Source: DATEHG01 sp041691295
GTDB taxonomy: Bacteria; Gemmatimonadota; Gemmatimonadetes; Gemmatimonadales; GWC2-71-9
Reading direction: 5' to 3'
DNA length: 42,709 bases
Assembly (NCBI GenBank): GCA_041691295.1
Contig: JBEPVA010000007.1
Coordinates: 1 to 42,709, forward strand
Each line of letters begins with the position of its first letter. The stretch's first letter is position 1. The position numbers were made by a program, and so were the translations under genes. This document shows positions 1 through 12,013 of the stretch, piece after piece. The notes beneath the pieces are model-generated. The model saw only the letters and a list, made by a program, of their open reading frames with translations. It was not told where the DNA came from and made no database searches.

Positions 1-581
1 ACATCCGGACCAATCCCGACTACTCGAGCATCGTCAATCAGCGCCACTTCGACCGGTTGCAAGAACTGGTTGCCGATGCCCGGGCGCATGGCGCCCGGAT
101 CGTCGAACTGGGCCCGCCGACCGCCGGGCGGCCCGCCACTCATCCCCGCACCTTTCCGCCAGTCCTGGTTCTGGGTGCCACCCCGGTCATGAAAGTGATG
201 CAGGAGGAGATCTTCGGTCCGATTCTCCCGGTGGTCGGATACCAGACGCTGGAGCAGGCCGTCCGATTCGTGAATGACCGGCCTCGGCCGCTGGCGCTCT
301 ACTTCTTCGGTCCGGATGGGCCTGGCCGCCGGATGGTGCTCGACCGCACGACCTCGGGCGGCGTCGCGATCAATGACACCCTGCTGCACTATGGCCAGGA
401 TGACCTGCCCTTCGGCGGCGTCGGGGCCAGCGGGATGGGTGCGTACCACGGCCATGAAGGCTTCAAGGCAATGAGCCACGCCAAGGGAATCTTCGAGCAG
501 GCCGGCTGGAACCTGAGCGACATCGCGCGGCCGCCGTTCGGCAAACTGTTCGAGCGCGCCATTGGTCTGCTGCTGCGCTGA
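1..581 (+). CDS. Aldehyde dehydrogenase, coniferyl-aldehyde type (C-terminal part)
   Basis: This is the 3' end of a gene that begins before the window. The reading frame is open from base 3 and stops at 579-581. The visible residues begin NPDYSSIVNQRHF, which resembles the C-terminal half of coniferyl aldehyde dehydrogenases (CalB type) that oxidise aromatic or aliphatic aldehydes with NAD(P). The block EEIFGPILPVVGY is the ALDH-superfamily motif near the cofactor site, and FGGVGASGMGAYHG is the typical C-terminal oligomerisation segment. The catalytic cysteine would lie upstream, outside the window. The internal TTG at 57 is not a real start. The stop overlaps the next gene's ATG by one base, so the two are probably co-transcribed. 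Confidence 0.85.
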   Translation, partial: IRTNPDYSSIVNQRHFDRLQELVADARAHGARIVELGPPTAGRPATHPRTFPPVLVLGATPVMKVMQEEIFGPILPVVGYQTLEQAVRFVNDRPRPLALYFFGPDGPGRRMVLDRTTSGGVAINDTLLHYGQDDLPFGGVGASGMGAYHGHEGFKAMSHAKGIFEQAGWNLSDIARPPFGKLFERAIGLLLR

Positions 582-2098
582 TGAACCCAGCCGGAGGACG
601 AGGCAGCGGATGGGCGTTCCGCATCGGGGCCGCGGTACTCGCGATACTCTTTCTGATCGCTGCGGCAGCCGCGCCGCTGCTGCCGGACGAGATGTACTAC
701 TGGGACTGGTCGCGCCACCCGGCGGCGGGATACTTCGATCATCCGCGGATGATCGCCGCAGCCATCGGGCTGGGGACCGCGCTGGCCGGACAAAGTCCGT
801 TTGCCGTGCGGCTGATCCCGTTGCTGTGCGGAGCGTTGACGGTCGCCGTGCTGTACACCAGCGCCCGATTGCTTCACGGAGAAACGTCGGCCCGCCGGGC
901 GCTGCTGCTGGTCCTGGGACTGCCCCTGATCACCGGCAGCTTTCTCCTTGCCACTCCGGACGCACCGTTCCTGGCCGCGACCGCCCTCACGCTCTATTGC
1001 ACAATCCGAGCGGTCCTGTCCCACGGTTGGGGTCCGCCGAGGCCGTTCTGGTGGGTTGCGGCCGGAGGCTTTGCGGGGTTGGCACTGCAGTCCAAGTACA
1101 CCGCGTTTCTGCTGGTCTTCGGGCTGGGGCTGAGCCTCCTGATTACCGGCTCGCTCCGCCCCTGGCTGCGCACGGCCGGGCCGTGGCTCGGATTGGGGAT
1201 GGCGGCGGTCGCATCGGCGCCGATGCTGCTGTGGAATGCCGGCCACGACTGGACCTCATTCCAGTTTCAGGTCCATCATGGCCTGGGCGCGGTGATGGGC
1301 GGCAATAGTGGACTCAGAGAACTGTCGTTCCTCGGCGGGCAGGTAGCGATTGTGAATCCGATCCTGCTTGGGTTGCTGGGATTCGCGGTCTGGCGGGCGC
1401 GGAGCTCACCGCGCAATTCGGCAGAGTCGCTGCTGGCGGTCGTCGCAATCACGATCTTTGGCTGCTTCATGATCAGCGCCAGCCGCCGGCCAGTGGAGGC
1501 CAACTGGCCCGCAGCGGCCTATCTGCCCGCGCTTCTGCTGGCCGCCACCGTTCCGCTGGCCGACAAGGCCCGCCGCTGGCTGGCGGTCGGCACCGGGCTC
1601 GGGATGATACTCACCATGATCGCGCTGCTGCACCTGATCACGCCGGTGTTGCCGCTGGCGCGAGAGGTCGATCAGGTCGCCGAGTCCTACGGCTGGGAGC
1701 CGGTCTCGGCCGCCGTGATGCAGATCGTTGAGCAGGAGCGCACCGATGGGCGCCGGACGTTCGTGGCGGGCAATCGCTATCAGGAAACGGCGGCCCTGGC
1801 CTACCACCTGCCCGGTCAGCCGGCGGTCTTTTCACTAAATGTGGACTCCCGGCCCAATCAGTATGATCTCTGGCCCCGGTTTGAATCGTCGGCCGCGCCG
1901 GGTGATGGATTGATATTGGTAATCGAGCCGGGGGCCAAGGCGGACAGCGTGCTGGAGCGATTGCAAGGGAGCTTCATCTCGGTGCGGCGGGTGTCGGGGG
2001 TGGAGCGCCGGCGGGGCGAGCGGGTGTTGTCACCGCGAGATCTCTGGCTGCTGGCCGGATGGCGGGGCGGGGAACTGCCCCGCGGACTCAGGCCGTAA
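581..2098 (+). CDS. Membrane glycosyltransferase, ArnT/PMT (GT39/GT83-like)
   Basis: This is a 505-residue polytopic membrane protein with hydrophobic helices throughout residues 12-350 and a soluble tail of about 150 residues. After the first helix it carries DEMYYWDWS and then GYFDHPRM (residues 36-58), the periplasmic-loop motif of dolichyl/undecaprenyl-phosphate sugar transferases; the acidic residues there are the expected catalytic ones. Such enzymes move a sugar from a polyprenyl-phosphate carrier to lipid A, a protein or a glycan outside the membrane. The acceptor here is unknown. The ATG overlaps the stop of the dehydrogenase gene. The 3' end overlaps the convergent membrane gene by 11 nt, so no room is left for a separate terminator. 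Confidence 0.8.
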   Translation: MNPAGGRGSGWAFRIGAAVLAILFLIAAAAAPLLPDEMYYWDWSRHPAAGYFDHPRMIAAAIGLGTALAGQSPFAVRLIPLLCGALTVAVLYTSARLLHGETSARRALLLVLGLPLITGSFLLATPDAPFLAATALTLYCTIRAVLSHGWGPPRPFWWVAAGGFAGLALQSKYTAFLLVFGLGLSLLITGSLRPWLRTAGPWLGLGMAAVASAPMLLWNAGHDWTSFQFQVHHGLGAVMGGNSGLRELSFLGGQVAIVNPILLGLLGFAVWRARSSPRNSAESLLAVVAITIFGCFMISASRRPVEANWPAAAYLPALLLAATVPLADKARRWLAVGTGLGMILTMIALLHLITPVLPLAREVDQVAESYGWEPVSAAVMQIVEQERTDGRRTFVAGNRYQETAALAYHLPGQPAVFSLNVDSRPNQYDLWPRFESSAAPGDGLILVIEPGAKADSVLERLQGSFISVRRVSGVERRRGERVLSPRDLWLLAGWRGGELPRGLRP

Positions 2099-2423
2099 AG
2101 CCGCCCAGCACCGCACCGAGGAGCATCGGGCCGATGTTGCCGGCGAGCAATATCAGGGTCCCGAAGCCGGCCAGGATGCCGATCAGTGGCAGCCCGCTCA
2201 ACATGGTGGACAGGAAGCCAACCGAAATGGTGAGGATCAGCCCCGGCACGATCGCCGCGACGAGGGCCCTTCCGGCCGAGCCCGCCTTGCGGCCCCCGAC
2301 GTAGCCGGCGACCAGCGGCCCCACGACCGGCAGCCAGAACAGCAGCAGCGCCAGCGCGCTCATCCAGAGCACCCCGGCGCCAATACTTCCCCGCTTGACC
2401 GCGATGCCGCCGGCGGCGGTCAC
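2088..2423 (-). CDS. Small hydrophobic membrane protein, unknown function
   Basis: This encodes 111 residues, almost all hydrophobic, with about four predicted membrane helices. A Gly/Arg/Lys-containing turn (GYVGGRKAG) sits between helices one and two. It resembles DUF5518-like small integral membrane proteins, but I cannot name a function. The start is a GTG whose GTGA overlaps the queF stop (2420-2422), which implies translational coupling to queF. Its stop runs 11 nt into the end of the convergent glycosyltransferase gene. No signal peptide or catalytic motif is visible. Confidence 0.65.
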   Translation of the reverse strand: MTAAGGIAVKRGSIGAGVLWMSALALLLFWLPVVGPLVAGYVGGRKAGSAGRALVAAIVPGLILTISVGFLSTMLSGLPLIGILAGFGTLILLAGNIGPMLLGAVLGGFTA

Positions 2424-2815
2424 GCTTTGATTTTCGGCAAGCGGACGCTGCAGGTGGTCAAAAATCCCCCCCGCACCTTGTAGACCGTAATGACCTCGAG
2501 CCGAGCCGGCCGCAGCACCGCGAACAGGTCCTCGGCGATCCGCGCCGTGGCGTGCTCCTGGAAGATGCCGACATTGCGATAGCTGGTGATGTAGTACTTG
2601 AGGCTCTTGAGCTCGATGCAGGAGATACCGGGGACGTACTTGATCGTCACCCTGGCAAAGTCCGGCAACCCGCTGTACGGGCAGACCGCGGAGAATTCAT
2701 CGGTTTCGGTGATGATCTCCTGCTCCGGGCCCTGGTACTCGAAGGTTTCGAGCACGGCGACATCGATGTGCTCCGGCCCGACGAACGGGATGGTCCTGCC
2801 TTCGGCGACTGCCAT
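2420..2815 (-). CDS. queF: NADPH-dependent 7-cyano-7-deazaguanine reductase QueF
   Basis: This is a 131-residue single-domain QueF, the short (YkvM) form. It reduces preQ0 to preQ1 in queuosine tRNA modification. Visible hallmarks are FSAVCPYSGLPDF, containing the nucleophile Cys45 that forms the thioimide with preQ0 and the general acid Asp52, and the family signature ELKSLKYY at 68-75 (NADPH/substrate binding). An ATG exists at 2833, but the ATG at 2815 is preferred because an AGGAGAG ribosome site lies just upstream of it. No other queuosine gene is nearby. The downstream membrane protein is coupled to it by a GTGA overlap. The upstream spacer holds two heptad-repeat arrays. Confidence 0.93.
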   Translation of the reverse strand: MAVAEGRTIPFVGPEHIDVAVLETFEYQGPEQEIITETDEFSAVCPYSGLPDFARVTIKYVPGISCIELKSLKYYITSYRNVGIFQEHATARIAEDLFAVLRPARLEVITVYKVRGGFLTTCSVRLPKIKA

Positions 2816-2875
2816 GGTCTCTCCTGCCAACATCGGAATGAAATTGTGGGTCGAAAGTCCGGCGAAATGTACCTT

Positions 2876-2924
2876 CGGCGAACGGCGAACGGCGAACGGC
2901 GAACGGCGAACGGCGAACGGTGAA
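2876..2924 (+). repeat. Tandem heptad array, unit CGGCGAA, 7 copies
   Basis: Six perfect copies of CGGCGAA are followed by one CGGTGAA, with no spacer between copies. The array sits 60 nt upstream of the chosen queF start, in the spacer between queF and the acyl-CoA dehydrogenase gene (both minus strand). The 7-nt period means it could not stay in frame as a peptide repeat, and no gene covers it. It is the most uniform of the heptad arrays in this window. Confidence 0.95.
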
Positions 2925-2963
2925 CACTGGACAGGGCCGAAGCAGGCGATCGGAGAAATGGGG

Positions 2964-3012
2964 GTGTTTCCCCTCTCCTCTTTCCTGTCTCCGGTCTCCT
3001 ATTCCCTATCCC
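2964..3012 (-). repeat. Degenerate heptad array over the acyl-CoA dehydrogenase stop
   Basis: Read on the minus strand, seven successive 7-nt units run without gaps. They are purine-rich variants such as GAGACAG and GAAAGAG, with G at position 1 and usually A at position 4. The first unit, GGGATAG, contains the TAG stop codon (3006-3008) of the dehydrogenase gene, so the array begins inside the coding end. The unit differs from the CGGCGAA array only 39 nt away. Confidence 0.8.
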
Positions 3013-4865
3013 TTGACGATCCCCTCCTCCAGCCACTGATACCCGCCGTCCAGCACCTTGCGGGCGGCGGCGTATGCTTCGAGATCGTCATTGTCGAATA
3101 CCGCCGCGAACTTCTCGTCGACCCTCCGCCGGGCCTGATGACTGAACAAAGTCGCCAGTTCGATTGCGGACCGGTCGCCCGACTTCTTTGCCTGGGCATG
3201 GGCCCGGGCGCAGGTGGACGAGATGGCCAGGAGCTCGGCGCCGATCTCGACCAGACGGCCGAGGACCGCCTGCCGCTTCTCGAGCTTGGGGCCGAACCGG
3301 ATCATGCAGTGGAACAGGGTCCGGGCCAGCTTCCGGCTGTTGCGATTGACGAACCGCATGTGACTGGCCAGCGGGCCGAACTCGCCGTAGCCGAACCAGC
3401 CGATGAACGGAATCCAAAGCGGTGGATACCAGGTGCCATAGAACAGCGCCGACTTGACCAGGGCGTTGAACTTGGCGGAGCCGCTGCTCTTGGGGTCGAT
3501 CAACGGTCCGGCCACCTTGAGGTGGGTATCTACCGCCTCGCGGGCGATGAACAGCCGCATGATTTCCGAGGAACCCTCGAAGATCAGGTTGATCCGGAAA
3601 TCACGCATCATCCGCTCCACCGCGTCCGGCTTCTCGCCCCGGCTGCGCAGACTGTCCGCCGTCTCGTAGCCGCGGCCCCCCTTGATCTGCAGCGTGTCGT
3701 CGATGATCCGCCAGCCGAGCTCGGTGTTCCACATCTTGGCAATGGCAGCTTCCAGGCGAATATCGTAACCGCCCTTGTCCGCCATGAGGCTGGCCAGATC
3801 GCTGACCGATTCCATGGCGTAGGTCTCGGCGGCCATCCGGCCGATCTTCTGCGCCACCGCGTCATGCTTGCCGACCGCCTGGCCCCATTGAACCCGGGTC
3901 GAGGCCCACTCACGCGAAATCTCCAGGCACTTCTTGGCGCAGGCCACCGCGCTGGCCGGCAGCGTGAGCCGGCCGGTGTTGAGGGTGATCAGTGCCAGCT
4001 TGAGCCCCTTGCCCTCTCCCCAGATCACATTCTCAACCGGCACCTTCACGTTGGTGAAGCGGATGATGCCGTTCTCGATTCCCTTGAGACCCATGAAATG
4101 GAGTCGCCGGACTACTTCGACCCCGGGCCAGCTGGCCTCAACAATGAAAGCCGTGATCTTCTTGCCGGTGGTCCGGGCCATCACCACCATGAGTTCGGCC
4201 ACGGTGCCGTTGGTGCACCAGAGCTTCTCGCCGTTCAGGATGTAGTGGCTGCCATCCGCCGACAGCTCGGCGTGAGTGGACAGGCCGGCCGGGTCGGAGC
4301 CGACGTTCGATTCGGTCAGCGCAAAGGCTGAGATGGCCCCTTTGGCCAGCCGGGGCAGGTACTTCTGCTTCTGCTCCGGGGTGCCGAACAGCTTGAGCGG
4401 AGTGGGAACGCCGATCGATTGGGCGGCGGACAGCAGGGCGGTCATGCTGCCGTCCTTGCTGGTCACCAAGGCAATGGCCTTGGTATAGCCGTATTGGCTG
4501 AAGCCGAGTCCACCGTATTCGGTGGGAATCTTGATGCCGAGGGCGCCCATGTCACGGAGGGCCTGGATGTTGTCGGCCGGGATCTTTCCCTCGCGATCGA
4601 TCTTGTCGCTATCGACGTCCTCTCGCAGGAACCGCTCGAGCTTCTGCATGAAGGGCCGGGCCCGCTCGACTTCCGCCGGATCGACCTCGGGAAAGGGATG
4701 GATCAGGTCGAGCTGGAATTTTCCCTCGAACAGCTGGCGGACGAAGCTGGGAGACTGCCACTCCTGCTCCCGGGCCGCTTCGGCCACATCGCGGGCCTCC
4801 TTCTCGGTGGCCAGCGCCCCATGGGCCGGCGCCGGCGGCGGGGCCTGGGTCAGCGTATCAGTCAT
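3006..4865 (-). CDS. Acyl-CoA dehydrogenase, long form (about 620 aa)
   Basis: This is a 619-residue FAD-dependent acyl-CoA dehydrogenase catalysing the first step of fatty-acid beta-oxidation. The N-terminal helical domain is followed by FALTESNVGSD and GEKLWCTNG (flavin/substrate beta-domain). The C-terminal helical domain holds the FEGSSEI motif, where Glu430 is the expected catalytic base. About 150 extra residues follow, as in very-long-chain (VLCAD/ACAD9-like) enzymes, which suggests long-chain substrates and perhaps membrane association. The ATG at 4865 overlaps the TetR stop as ATGA, so the enzyme is co-translated with the regulator. An upstream in-frame extension exists but lies within the TetR gene. 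The last codons enter a heptad-repeat array. Confidence 0.92.
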   Translation of the reverse strand: MTDTLTQAPPPAPAHGALATEKEARDVAEAAREQEWQSPSFVRQLFEGKFQLDLIHPFPEVDPAEVERARPFMQKLERFLREDVDSDKIDREGKIPADNIQALRDMGALGIKIPTEYGGLGFSQYGYTKAIALVTSKDGSMTALLSAAQSIGVPTPLKLFGTPEQKQKYLPRLAKGAISAFALTESNVGSDPAGLSTHAELSADGSHYILNGEKLWCTNGTVAELMVVMARTTGKKITAFIVEASWPGVEVVRRLHFMGLKGIENGIIRFTNVKVPVENVIWGEGKGLKLALITLNTGRLTLPASAVACAKKCLEISREWASTRVQWGQAVGKHDAVAQKIGRMAAETYAMESVSDLASLMADKGGYDIRLEAAIAKMWNTELGWRIIDDTLQIKGGRGYETADSLRSRGEKPDAVERMMRDFRINLIFEGSSEIMRLFIAREAVDTHLKVAGPLIDPKSSGSAKFNALVKSALFYGTWYPPLWIPFIGWFGYGEFGPLASHMRFVNRNSRKLARTLFHCMIRFGPKLEKRQAVLGRLVEIGAELLAISSTCARAHAQAKKSGDRSAIELATLFSHQARRRVDEKFAAVFDNDDLEAYAAARKVLDGGYQWLEEGIVKG

Positions 4866-5542
4866 GAGCGGGTCCCTTCCAGGTTCGATGAAGAGGCGGC
4901 CAGACGGCCTTTGAGTCCGTGTACCACGAGGTCGATCACATGCTGCCTGCGCGCAGTCACAAAGGACGGCGTGGCCGGGTCGAGTTCCAGCGCTTCCATC
5001 ACGGTGCTGGAATGGACCAGCGGGAACCAGCACAGCCCGATGATGCTGAGCAGCAACTGGGCGGCTTCGCCGTCCGGAGCAAGATCGAGTTCGGCCCCGA
5101 TGGCCGACAGCGCCTCACGCGCGGCCTCCAGGTGGGGCGGCACCCCGTGCAGCGCGGTGCCGCCACTCAGCGCTTCCCACTCCATCAGCCGGACAAAATT
5201 CCGGTGGCTGGTGATGAAGTCGAAGTATTCGCCGACCGCGCCGGCCAGCACCACTTCAGCCGACTCACCGCTGGCCAGGGCGCGCTCCCGTCCGCTCCGC
5301 ACGGCTACCCGGACCTGTTCGAGGCAGCGTTCGAGCACGGCATGGTAGAGCGCGGGCTTGGAGCCGAAGAAATAACCGGGGGTGGCCCGGGAAACTCCCG
5401 CCCGGAGCCCGACCTCTTCGAGGCTGGTGCTGCCAAAGCCCTTGTCGGCGAACAGTTCTTCCGCGGCGTCGAGGATGGACTCACGAGACCGGGGGGCGTT
5501 CCGTTCGCGATCGCGATCAGAGGGGGGTCGGATAAGACTCAC
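4862..5542 (-). CDS. TetR/AcrR-family transcriptional regulator
   Basis: This is a 226-residue regulator. Residues 17-65 form the TetR helix-turn-helix: SRESILDAAEELFADKG is helix 1, and GVSRATPGYFFGSK is the recognition part (usually x-Y-Y/H-F). The C-terminal ligand-binding half is helical and not recognisable in detail. The start is taken as GTG at 5542 because everything upstream in frame lacks regulator character and the domain begins soon after; no clear ribosome site precedes it, so the start is uncertain. Overlap with the acyl-CoA dehydrogenase gene suggests it controls fatty-acid degradation in response to an acyl-CoA, as FadR/PsrA-like TetR proteins do. That role is inference. Confidence 0.85.
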   Translation of the reverse strand: MSLIRPPSDRDRERNAPRSRESILDAAEELFADKGFGSTSLEEVGLRAGVSRATPGYFFGSKPALYHAVLERCLEQVRVAVRSGRERALASGESAEVVLAGAVGEYFDFITSHRNFVRLMEWEALSGGTALHGVPPHLEAAREALSAIGAELDLAPDGEAAQLLLSIIGLCWFPLVHSSTVMEALELDPATPSFVTARRQHVIDLVVHGLKGRLAASSSNLEGTRS

Positions 5543-5566
5543 GGAGGTCGAAAGATGAATAAGTCG

Positions 5567-5586
5567 CTTGCTTGTCGGCCAGCAAG
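5567..5586. promoter_or_regulatory. Inverted repeat upstream of tetR, candidate operator
   Basis: CTTGCT and AGCAAG form a 6-bp inverted repeat separated by 8 nt, 24 nt upstream of the TetR start. On the minus strand a possible -35 (TTGCTG) lies inside it, with TATTCA about 18 nt downstream. The size and position suit TetR autoregulation. No second copy was found, so this is a candidate only. Confidence 0.35.
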
Positions 5587-5761
5587 TTATGGATTGGACA
5601 CCAATCTGGCAAGCGCCAGCTGCCACCCTTGTGGTGCCCCTTCCACTCTTGCGAAGTACCTTGTGGCTGCCGGCCGACGATTTGTAACTCCTTATCCTGT
5701 AACGAGTCCAGCAAGGCACATCCCCTGCAGCTCGATTGAGCATTCCCCTTCCGGAGTTGCC

Positions 5762-6874
5762 ATGTCGGTTCGACGTTTCGCTGCCGGTGCCAGCATCATC
5801 CTTGGAATGGCATGCAGCGGTGGAAACCAGGGCCCCCAGGCCGATACGCTCTGGTCAACCGCGATTCCAGTGGTACTCGGCGGCACCACTACTACCGAGG
5901 TTTCGGTGGTCATGGCGCGCTCCGCGGTCGTGTCGTATGCGGCGTACAACTCTCCTCAACCCGCCATCACCGCCGCCGCGGTGCGCAGTGAAGCGGCCGG
6001 CAGCGGAACTGGCACCTCGGCCAAGGCAGGGACTCACGACATCGGCAGCGATCAGGTCGGTGACTCGGTGCGGTTCCTGATCAGCGGACTGACCGCGGGT
6101 AATACCTATTACATCTACCTCGCGGCTGCGTCTTCGGTGGCCGATCCGGCACCGACCGATCTCGACCAGGTCCACTCCGGCAGCGCCACACTCCACACCG
6201 TCCAGCCCGCCGTGAGTTACACCAGCACCGCCGTGCCCGGAACGATCGGGTACTACGCCTACCTGCCGGAGAATCATTATTACCGGCCGACCCAGACATT
6301 TCCGCTCCTGATCTTTCTGCACGGCTCAGGCGAAAAGGGGAATGGCACCACCGAGCTCAACCGGGTCCTGGTGCATGGCCCGCCCAAGCTGATCAATGCG
6401 GGGCAGGCGCTGGCATTCATTACTATCTCGCCGCAGCTGCCGAGCGCCCAGGGTGGCTGGTCAGTGGGTTTGATCGATGAGCTGATTGCCCGGGCAAGGG
6501 CAGACTACCGGGTGGACACGACGCGGATTTATGTGACCGGCCTGAGCATGGGGGGCTACGGGACCTGGGCGTATGCACTGGCGCGGCCCAATGTCGTCGC
6601 GGCAGTCGTTCCGATCGCCGGAGCGGGGAACCTGGGTGCCGCCTGCGCCATGAAGAATGTCCCGGCCTGGGCATTCCACGGAGAAGCCGATGGCACGGTG
6701 AGTGACTCCGGTTCGGTCCAGATGGTCCGGGCCATCAACGCCTGTTTGCCAGGACCGGCTGTGGCCGCCAAGCTCACGCTGTATCCGGGAGTGGGTCACG
6801 ATTCCTGGACCAGGACCTATGACGGCACCGCGGGGCACGATGTGTTTGGGTGGATGCTGCAGTACCACAGGTAG
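5762..6874 (+). CDS. Secreted lipoprotein alpha/beta-hydrolase (esterase/peptidase-like)
   Basis: This encodes 370 residues. The N-terminus has Arg residues, a hydrophobic stretch and a lipobox-like GMAC ending at Cys18, so export and lipid anchoring are likely. Residues 30-150 look like a beta-sandwich (fibronectin-like) module. The rest is an alpha/beta-hydrolase: FLHGSGEKG is the oxyanion-hole loop, GLSMGGYGTW carries nucleophile Ser262, Asp310 is in HGEADGT, and His346 is in GVGHDSW. This layout resembles PHB-depolymerase/phospholipase-carboxylesterase-type lipoproteins; the substrate is unknown. The ATG has GGAG seven bases upstream. The stop codon adjoins a heptad array shared with the convergent gltB end. 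Confidence 0.8.
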   Translation: MSVRRFAAGASIILGMACSGGNQGPQADTLWSTAIPVVLGGTTTTEVSVVMARSAVVSYAAYNSPQPAITAAAVRSEAAGSGTGTSAKAGTHDIGSDQVGDSVRFLISGLTAGNTYYIYLAAASSVADPAPTDLDQVHSGSATLHTVQPAVSYTSTAVPGTIGYYAYLPENHYYRPTQTFPLLIFLHGSGEKGNGTTELNRVLVHGPPKLINAGQALAFITISPQLPSAQGGWSVGLIDELIARARADYRVDTTRIYVTGLSMGGYGTWAYALARPNVVAAVVPIAGAGNLGAACAMKNVPAWAFHGEADGTVSDSGSVQMVRAINACLPGPAVAAKLTLYPGVGHDSWTRTYDGTAGHDVFGWMLQYHR

Positions 6875-6979
6875 GTCGAGGGTCCAGGGTCTAGGGACAA
6901 GGGTTGTTCAGAGGCGCAGCCGACTCGTCTTCCCGAGAGAGTGGGTTAATTTGCTCGACCCTCGACCCTCGACCCTCGA

Positions 6980-6982
<3 letters not shown>
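6874..6982. repeat. Inverted heptad-repeat element between convergent genes
   Basis: The left arm (6874-6901) has four units starting GGTCGAG, GGTCCAG. The right arm (6954-6981) has three CTCGACC units and one CTCGACT. CTCGACC is the exact complement of GGTCGAG, so the arms can pair across a 52-nt core. The TAG of the upstream hydrolase ends at the first base of the left arm, and the gltB stop (6980-6982) overlaps the end of the right arm. The element fills the whole 105-nt gap and could act as a bidirectional terminator, although neither side has a U-tract. Confidence 0.85.
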
Positions 6983-11512
<4,530 letters not shown>

Positions 11513-11536
11513 TGACAGTGCTCCTGGCCGATACAG

Positions 11537-11569
11537 AAAAAAGGCCCGCCCCCTATCTGGGAGCGGGCC
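11537..11569 (-). terminator. Intrinsic terminator in the gltB 5' leader
   Basis: On the minus strand an 11-bp GC-rich stem (one G-U pair, 5-nt loop) is followed at once by six U's. It lies between the likely gltB promoter and the gltB ribosome site, 24 nt before the ATG. No minus-strand gene lies upstream that it could serve. It is therefore best read as a transcription attenuator of gltB. A second copy of part of the 3' arm (GGGGGCG on the minus strand) lies at 11606-11612 and could pair with the 5' arm instead. Confidence 0.8.
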
Positions 11570-11667
11570 GGGCGGGCGGATTCGGGCAACACCCAGCCTA
11601 CCGGTCGCCCCCAGGGAGACGGCTGGTATTCATGGCAAGGTGAATTCGGATGGCGGCGGATTGCATG

Positions 11668-11701
11668 TGCATAAAAATACATTGTTTATTCATGGCGTCA
11701 A
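11668..11701 (-). promoter_or_regulatory. gltB promoter with overlapping ARG-box-like site
   Basis: On the minus strand, TTGACG (11701-11696) and TATTTT (11679-11674) are separated by 16 nt, a fair sigma70-type promoter for gltB, giving a leader of about 155 nt. On the plus strand TGCATAAAAATACA (11668-11681) fits the ArgR half-site pattern TGNATWWWWATNCA at every fixed position and covers the -10 region. ArgR acts at gltB in enterobacteria; whether an ArgR exists here is unknown. The 10-mer TATTCATGGC occurs at 11628 and again exactly 60 nt later. Confidence 0.5.
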
Positions 11702-11824
11702 CCGGCAGTATGGCGTGGGCATCTTGGGCAGGTCAGTCATGGCTGGAGCCTGGCCAAGTCGTTGAGGCGCCGGCAGACCGGGAAACGGGTCAGGGTCGAA
11801 GCCCGGCCCCGGGGCTTGCCGGGG

Positions 11825-11854
11825 TTGACACTTGCGGTGCCCGGTGGTTAGTCT
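11825..11854 (+). promoter_or_regulatory. Promoter of the ilv/leu operon
   Basis: A perfect -35 TTGACA (11825-11830) is followed after 18 nt by TAGTCT (11849-11854, three of six consensus bases including T1, A2 and T6). The start of transcription would be near 11861, about 55 nt before the leader-peptide ATG. It faces away from the gltB promoter across a spacer of about 120 nt. From 11702 to 11824, apart from these promoters, I see no further structured element. Confidence 0.6.
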
Positions 11855-11914
11855 GGTTGGTATCCATTTCGGCGCATAAAGTTGCCGCCGGGGTCTACTC
11901 CACTGAGTCGAGCC

Positions 11915-12013
11915 ATGATCCTCACTGCCGCGTTGGTCCTTATTCTCGGGATTCTCGTTCTGGAGCTTCGACTCCTGAGCGAGGTTCGCGGCATGGTCGG
12001 GCGGCGCGGGTAG
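11915..12013 (+). CDS. Branched-chain amino acid leader peptide
   Basis: This is a 32-codon reading frame starting with ATG and ending in TAG, 101 nt before leuA. Sixteen of the 32 residues are Leu, Ile or Val, including the run LVLILGILVLELRLL at residues 7-21. Several of these use codons that the GC-rich genes nearby avoid (TTG, CTT, ATT, GTT), as attenuator leaders do. The upstream ribosome site is weak (GAG only). It resembles in design the IlvL/LeuL peptides of enterobacteria, whose translation speed reports charged-tRNA levels. A true small single-pass membrane protein is the alternative, but the RNA structure around it favours attenuation. Confidence 0.75.
   Translation: MILTAALVLILGILVLELRLLSEVRGMVGRRG

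Noticed and set aside
2876..3012. CRISPR array
   Set aside because: Units are 7 nt with no spacers and no cas genes nearby; simple tandem repeats.
2598..5348. Long plus-strand frames opposite the acyl-CoA dehydrogenase and TetR genes
   Set aside because: They read through the heptad array and antisense of well-identified genes; composition is unlike real proteins.
5543..5743. N-terminal extension of the TetR protein by about 67 residues
   Set aside because: The extension has no family resemblance, and the DNA-binding domain begins shortly after the GTG at 5542, giving the usual TetR length.
11600..11693. Short minus-strand frame in the gltB leader (starts GCCATGAATA) as a leader peptide
   Set aside because: Its first ATG lies upstream of the predicted transcription start, it is not rich in Gln or Glu, and it has no ribosome site.
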